From contig REGQ01000005.1 in NCBI GenBank assembly GCA_004134985.1, forward strand, positions 186,001-250,000: a stretch of 64,000 nt of DNA, in the 5' to 3' direction. The notes under the pieces are model-generated. The model was not told where the DNA came from and ran no database searches. It saw nothing but the letters and a program-made list of their open reading frames with translations. Below, one piece after another: positions 60,775 to 64,000 of the stretch (positions within the stretch are counted from its first letter, which is position 1; each line of letters begins with the position of its first letter). Made by a program: the position numbers and the translations under genes. Source of the stretch: Paenibacillaceae bacterium. Its GTDB lineage: Bacteria > Bacillota > Bacilli > Paenibacillales > Paenibacillaceae.

Positions 60775-62445
60775 ATGATACGTATAAATGCAATGAGTCG
60801 AACCGTTCGCTTAATGGCCGCTTTGCTGGCGCTGCTGCTGGTTTTGGCAGGATGCTCATCCAATAACGGCGCAAGCCAGGCTGGCAATGGGGGAGCAGCG
60901 ACTTCCCAAGGAGGAACGAATGGCAAGGGTGAAACAGAGCCGGAGAAAACGGAAGGCAATACTGGCGATGCCAACGGTGAAGAGACGGTTGATGTGCTTC
61001 GCTATCCGCTGTCGCTTACATTTGCTTCGCTGGACCCTCATCTGGTACCGACCGGCGGGGTAGCGAATATTGACCGCCATATCTACGAGCAACTGGTCGC
61101 TTTCAATACGAAATACGAGACGATTCCGGTGCTGGCGACCTCGATTGATGTGAGCGAGGACGGCAAAACCTACACGTTTCCACTGCGCAAAGGAGTCAAA
61201 TTCCATAACGGCAAAGAGTTGAAAGCTGAGGATGTCGTCGCTTCGCTTAACCGCTGGAAGGAAAAAACACCACGCGCCCAAGCGTCCTTCGGGGACTCGC
61301 TATTTGAAATTGTGGACGAGTATACCGTAGCAATTAAGCTTGCGCGGCCCAGCAATGATGTGCCTTTGCAGCTAGCCAGCTATTTGCAGTTTGCAGCGAT
61401 TACGACCAAAGAGGCGATTGAAGCAGCCGGCCCGGACGGGCTGACCGAATTTATCGGGACAGGGCCGTACAAGTTCGTCGAATACAAGCAGGACCAATAT
61501 GTTCATCTGGCCAAGTTTGATGATTATCAGTCGGTCGATGCTCCCCAGGATGGGGTAACAGGCAAGAAGGAAGCGCTCGTAAAGGATTTATATTTTGACC
61601 TGATTCCGGATAGTTCAACGGCGTTCAGTGCGTTCCTCGCGGGCGATTATGATTTTGCCAATGTGTCGGTTGACAATCTGCCGCAAGTGCAAAGCTTGCC
61701 TGAGATTCACCTGGAGAAAGTATTCGGCTCTGAGCTGAACATTGTGTTCAACAAAAAAGCGCAGATTCCTTCCAATGTGAAGTTTAGACAGGCGATCGCC
61801 GCAGCGCTGGATACAGAGCAAGTCTTACTCGGCTACACTTCTGATCCGGAGCTGTATAAATTAAATTCCAGCTTCGTGCAGCAGACGAATACGAACTGGT
61901 ACAGCGAAGCGGGCAGTGCGGGATACAACCAGAAAAATATTGAAAAAGCCAAGGAGCTGCTGGCCGAATCCGGCTACAACGGGGAAGAGCTCGTGTTCCT
62001 GACGACACGCGACTCCGGCGATATGTTCTATAACGGAACAGTGCTGGTCAAAGACCAACTGGACAAAATCGGGATCAAATCCCGGATGGAAGTGTATGAT
62101 TTCACAACGATGATTGCCAAGCGCGCCGAGCCTCAGGCATGGGATCTGTATGTGGGTTCCTTCTCGGTACAGGCAAGCCCGTCCCAACTGCTGTTCTTCG
62201 GCAAAACGTACGGCTGGCCGGAAGATGAGAAGCTGCAGCAACTGATCGTGGCTACGACGACTGCACTTACCAAGGAAGACAGGCAGCAGGCGTCAGACGC
62301 CCTGCACGCCTATGAGCGGGAAGAATATGTCGCTGCGGTGAAAATAGGCGAGACAGGCAACTATTATGCGAATCGGTCGAACATTGTCGGCTACCAGTAC
62401 TTCGAAGGCCCGATTTTGTGGAACACCAAAGTATTGAAGAAATAG
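60775..62445 (+). CDS. Peptide-type ABC transporter substrate-binding lipoprotein (SBP_bac_5)
   Basis: A 556-residue family 5 binding protein (DppA/OppA/NikA class) with lipobox L-A-G-C27 and a low-complexity Gly/Asn/Glu linker to about residue 75. Landmarks are LRKGVKFHNGKELKAEDVVAS and IGTGPYKFVEY. AAGGAGAG lies nine bases before the ATG. It is the receptor for the permeases downstream; peptides, nickel or glutathione-like ligands are all possible in this family. Confidence 0.93.
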   Translation: MIRINAMSRTVRLMAALLALLLVLAGCSSNNGASQAGNGGAATSQGGTNGKGETEPEKTEGNTGDANGEETVDVLRYPLSLTFASLDPHLVPTGGVANIDRHIYEQLVAFNTKYETIPVLATSIDVSEDGKTYTFPLRKGVKFHNGKELKAEDVVASLNRWKEKTPRAQASFGDSLFEIVDEYTVAIKLARPSNDVPLQLASYLQFAAITTKEAIEAAGPDGLTEFIGTGPYKFVEYKQDQYVHLAKFDDYQSVDAPQDGVTGKKEALVKDLYFDLIPDSSTAFSAFLAGDYDFANVSVDNLPQVQSLPEIHLEKVFGSELNIVFNKKAQIPSNVKFRQAIAAALDTEQVLLGYTSDPELYKLNSSFVQQTNTNWYSEAGSAGYNQKNIEKAKELLAESGYNGEELVFLTTRDSGDMFYNGTVLVKDQLDKIGIKSRMEVYDFTTMIAKRAEPQAWDLYVGSFSVQASPSQLLFFGKTYGWPEDEKLQQLIVATTTALTKEDRQQASDALHAYEREEYVAAVKIGETGNYYANRSNIVGYQYFEGPILWNTKVLKK

Positions 62446-62497
62446 CATCGCCGCAAGCAGGGCAGCATGTGGCAGGTGCGTCGGGGAGGAACGAGTT

Positions 62498-63445
62498 GTG
62501 AAGGTTTATCTGATGAAGCGCCTGGTTTACTTGCTGCTTGTGCTGCTGGTTTTGTCTGTTGTCGTATTCGCTATTGTCTATGTGATCCCCGGCGATCCGG
62601 CTACCGTGCTGCTCGGAGATGGCGCGACACCGGAAGCGGTAGCGCAATTGCAGCATGACCTCGGCTTGACCAAGCCGATTTACGAACAGTACGGCGTGTG
62701 GATTTCCAAAGTGGTCCGCGGCGACCTGGGCACTTCTTATTTTCTAAAAGCGCCGGTGGCAGGAACGATATTAGAGCGGATTGGGCCTACGCTGTCCATT
62801 GCGGTGTTGGCGGAACTGATCGCTGTGGCAATTGCGGTTCCGCTCGGCATCTTCGCAGCGAGGCGGCGCGCTTCGGCAGCCGATCGCACGGTCAGGGTGT
62901 TCACGATGTTCGGGATGACGGTTCCGAGCTTTCTGCTCGGCCTGTTCATGATGCTGCTCTTCGCGGTGCAGTTGAAATGGCTGCCAGTGGCCGGCTACAA
63001 GTCGCTGGACAGCGGACTGCTTACCCATCTGCGCTATATTATTATGCCTGCCGTAGCGCTAGGCGTAATTCATTCGGCGTTTCTGACGAAAATCACCCGT
63101 GCCTCCATGCTTGAGGTGCTGAACGAAGGCTACATTAAAACGGCGCGGGCGAAGGGCGTCAAGGAGCGGCGCGTCATTTACCGCCATACGCTGCGCAACA
63201 GCTTTATCCCGATCTTAACGGTGATCGGGCAGTCTTTCGGAACGCTGATTGCGGGCGCAGCCGTCGTGGAATCGATATTCAATATTCCAGGACTTGGCCA
63301 ACTGCTGGTCAATTCGGTCCAGCGCCGCGACTATATGATCATTCAGGGGGCTGTTCTGCTGGTCGCTGTTATGACGGTCGTCATTAATTTGATTGTTGAT
63401 TTATTGTATGTTGCCGTTGATCCGAGAATCAGGCTGAACAAATAG
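62498..63445 (+). CDS. Peptide-type ABC transporter permease, DppB family
   Basis: A 315-residue permease starting at GTG 62498, seven bases after GGGGAGGA. Six membrane segments. Family landmarks are VIPGDPATVLLGD near the N-terminus and the EAA-like RAKGVKERRVIYRHTLRN loop. Pairs with the DppC-type gene that follows. Confidence 0.94.
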   Translation: MKVYLMKRLVYLLLVLLVLSVVVFAIVYVIPGDPATVLLGDGATPEAVAQLQHDLGLTKPIYEQYGVWISKVVRGDLGTSYFLKAPVAGTILERIGPTLSIAVLAELIAVAIAVPLGIFAARRRASAADRTVRVFTMFGMTVPSFLLGLFMMLLFAVQLKWLPVAGYKSLDSGLLTHLRYIIMPAVALGVIHSAFLTKITRASMLEVLNEGYIKTARAKGVKERRVIYRHTLRNSFIPILTVIGQSFGTLIAGAAVVESIFNIPGLGQLLVNSVQRRDYMIIQGAVLLVAVMTVVINLIVDLLYVAVDPRIRLNK

Positions 63446-63473
63446 TCCGGCGGCAAGTGGGGAGGGATCGAAG

Positions 63474-64000
63474 ATGAACAGCGGAATGATCCGCAATACG
63501 CGAAACACGAACAGTCAAGGGCAGGTTCGGCGAGGGCTAGGCCGGGTGTCCCGGATGCTGCGGCGATTCGCCGCCAACAAGGAGGTGCTGGTCAGCAGTG
63601 CGGCCATCGCCGTTATCGCGGCGGTGACGCTGCTTCCTTTTTTGTTCGCCACGCATGAGCCAGACTATATTGACGTTGCCAACCGGTTTCAAAAGCCGGG
63701 AGGCGAACATTGGCTGGGCACCGACAACTTCGGGCGAGATATTTACAGCAGAGTCATCTACGGCATTCAGACATCGGCTATTGTTGGTGTCATCGTAGCG
63801 CTCGCTTCCTCTGTGCTGGGACTCATTATTGGACTTTATGCGGCTTATTATCGGGTGCTTGATCAATTGTTCATGCGGATTTCAGACGGGCTGATTGCTT
63901 TTCCCGGCATTTTGCTGGCATTGGCAATTATGGCGACGCTGGGACCGAGCATCCGCAATCTCGTTATCTGTCTTACGGTCGTCATTACACCGAATATTGC
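63474..64000 (+). CDS. Peptide-type ABC transporter permease, DppC family (3' end outside window)
   Basis: The ATG at 63474 follows GGGAGGG; the frame stays open to the right edge, giving 175 residues of a protein that normally has about 280-300. A long basic N-terminus precedes the first membrane segment (about 40-60). Then come the DppC landmarks HWLGTDNFGRDIYSR and ALASSVLGLIIGLYA. ATPase genes may follow outside the window. Confidence 0.92.
   Translation, partial: MNSGMIRNTRNTNSQGQVRRGLGRVSRMLRRFAANKEVLVSSAAIAVIAAVTLLPFLFATHEPDYIDVANRFQKPGGEHWLGTDNFGRDIYSRVIYGIQTSAIVGVIVALASSVLGLIIGLYAAYYRVLDQLFMRISDGLIAFPGILLALAIMATLGPSIRNLVICLTVVITPNI

Overview
The window looks like part of the chromosome of a spore-forming, Gram-positive Bacillota, most likely Paenibacillus or a close relative. 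The evidence is a tricistronic gerA-type germination operon, an AraC regulator with a membrane sensor, strong AGGAGG-type ribosome binding sites with occasional TTG/GTG starts, five carbohydrate ABC importers lacking their own ATPase, a CcpA cre site and a c-di-AMP (ydaO/yuaA) riboswitch. Species assignment is inference. No rRNA, tRNA, CRISPR array or intact insertion sequence was seen.

Layout. (1) 2-12326: a sugar-import locus with two sets of permeases, two binding proteins (one cut by the left edge and carrying carbohydrate-binding-like modules), a beta-propeller/YIP1 membrane protein and a large DUF5696-like protein, closed by a strong terminator. (2) 12770-18447: a four-gene operon of a urocanase homologue, a DUF917 protein, an aromatic-amino-acid-lyase homologue and an allantoinase/hydantoinase-like amidohydrolase. 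The urocanase homologue has Ala where the active-site Cys should be, and the lyase homologue lacks the Ala-Ser-Gly triad that forms the MIO cofactor. This fits ergothioneine-type (thiol-imidazole betaine) catabolism better than histidine catabolism and is the most interesting locus here. (3) 18744-21606: two-component system plus lipoprotein. (4) 21828-27811: cell-wall amidase, third sugar importer, an orphan HlyD/MacA-like adaptor and an AT-rich lipoprotein gene. (5) 28382-35261: GntR/LacI-type regulator divergent from a fourth importer with a mannonate-dehydratase-like enzyme and an SDR (acid-sugar catabolism), with promoters and repeated GTTGTAT half-sites between them. (6) 35512-38987: gerA-type operon; 39071-40015: divergent second PRPP synthetase; then a HemD-like protein and an Rrf2 regulator. 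(7) 41827-52786: unknown toroid-like protein, AraC regulator, then a cre-preceded operon of two Gfo/Idh/MocA dehydrogenases, a fifth importer (LplB/LplC/LplA type) and a PhyH oxygenase. (8) 52800-55630, minus strand: USP-KtrA-KtrB potassium uptake behind a c-di-AMP riboswitch and terminator. (9) 55640-57764: a gene-free island of several unrelated tandem repeat families. (10) 57765-64000: LysR regulator divergent from an AhpD-like protein, an M20 amidohydrolase and an oligopeptide-type ABC importer cut by the right edge.

The general theme is scavenging of plant- or soil-derived carbohydrates and nitrogen compounds. The sugar importers presumably share one MsmX/MsmK-type ATPase encoded elsewhere.
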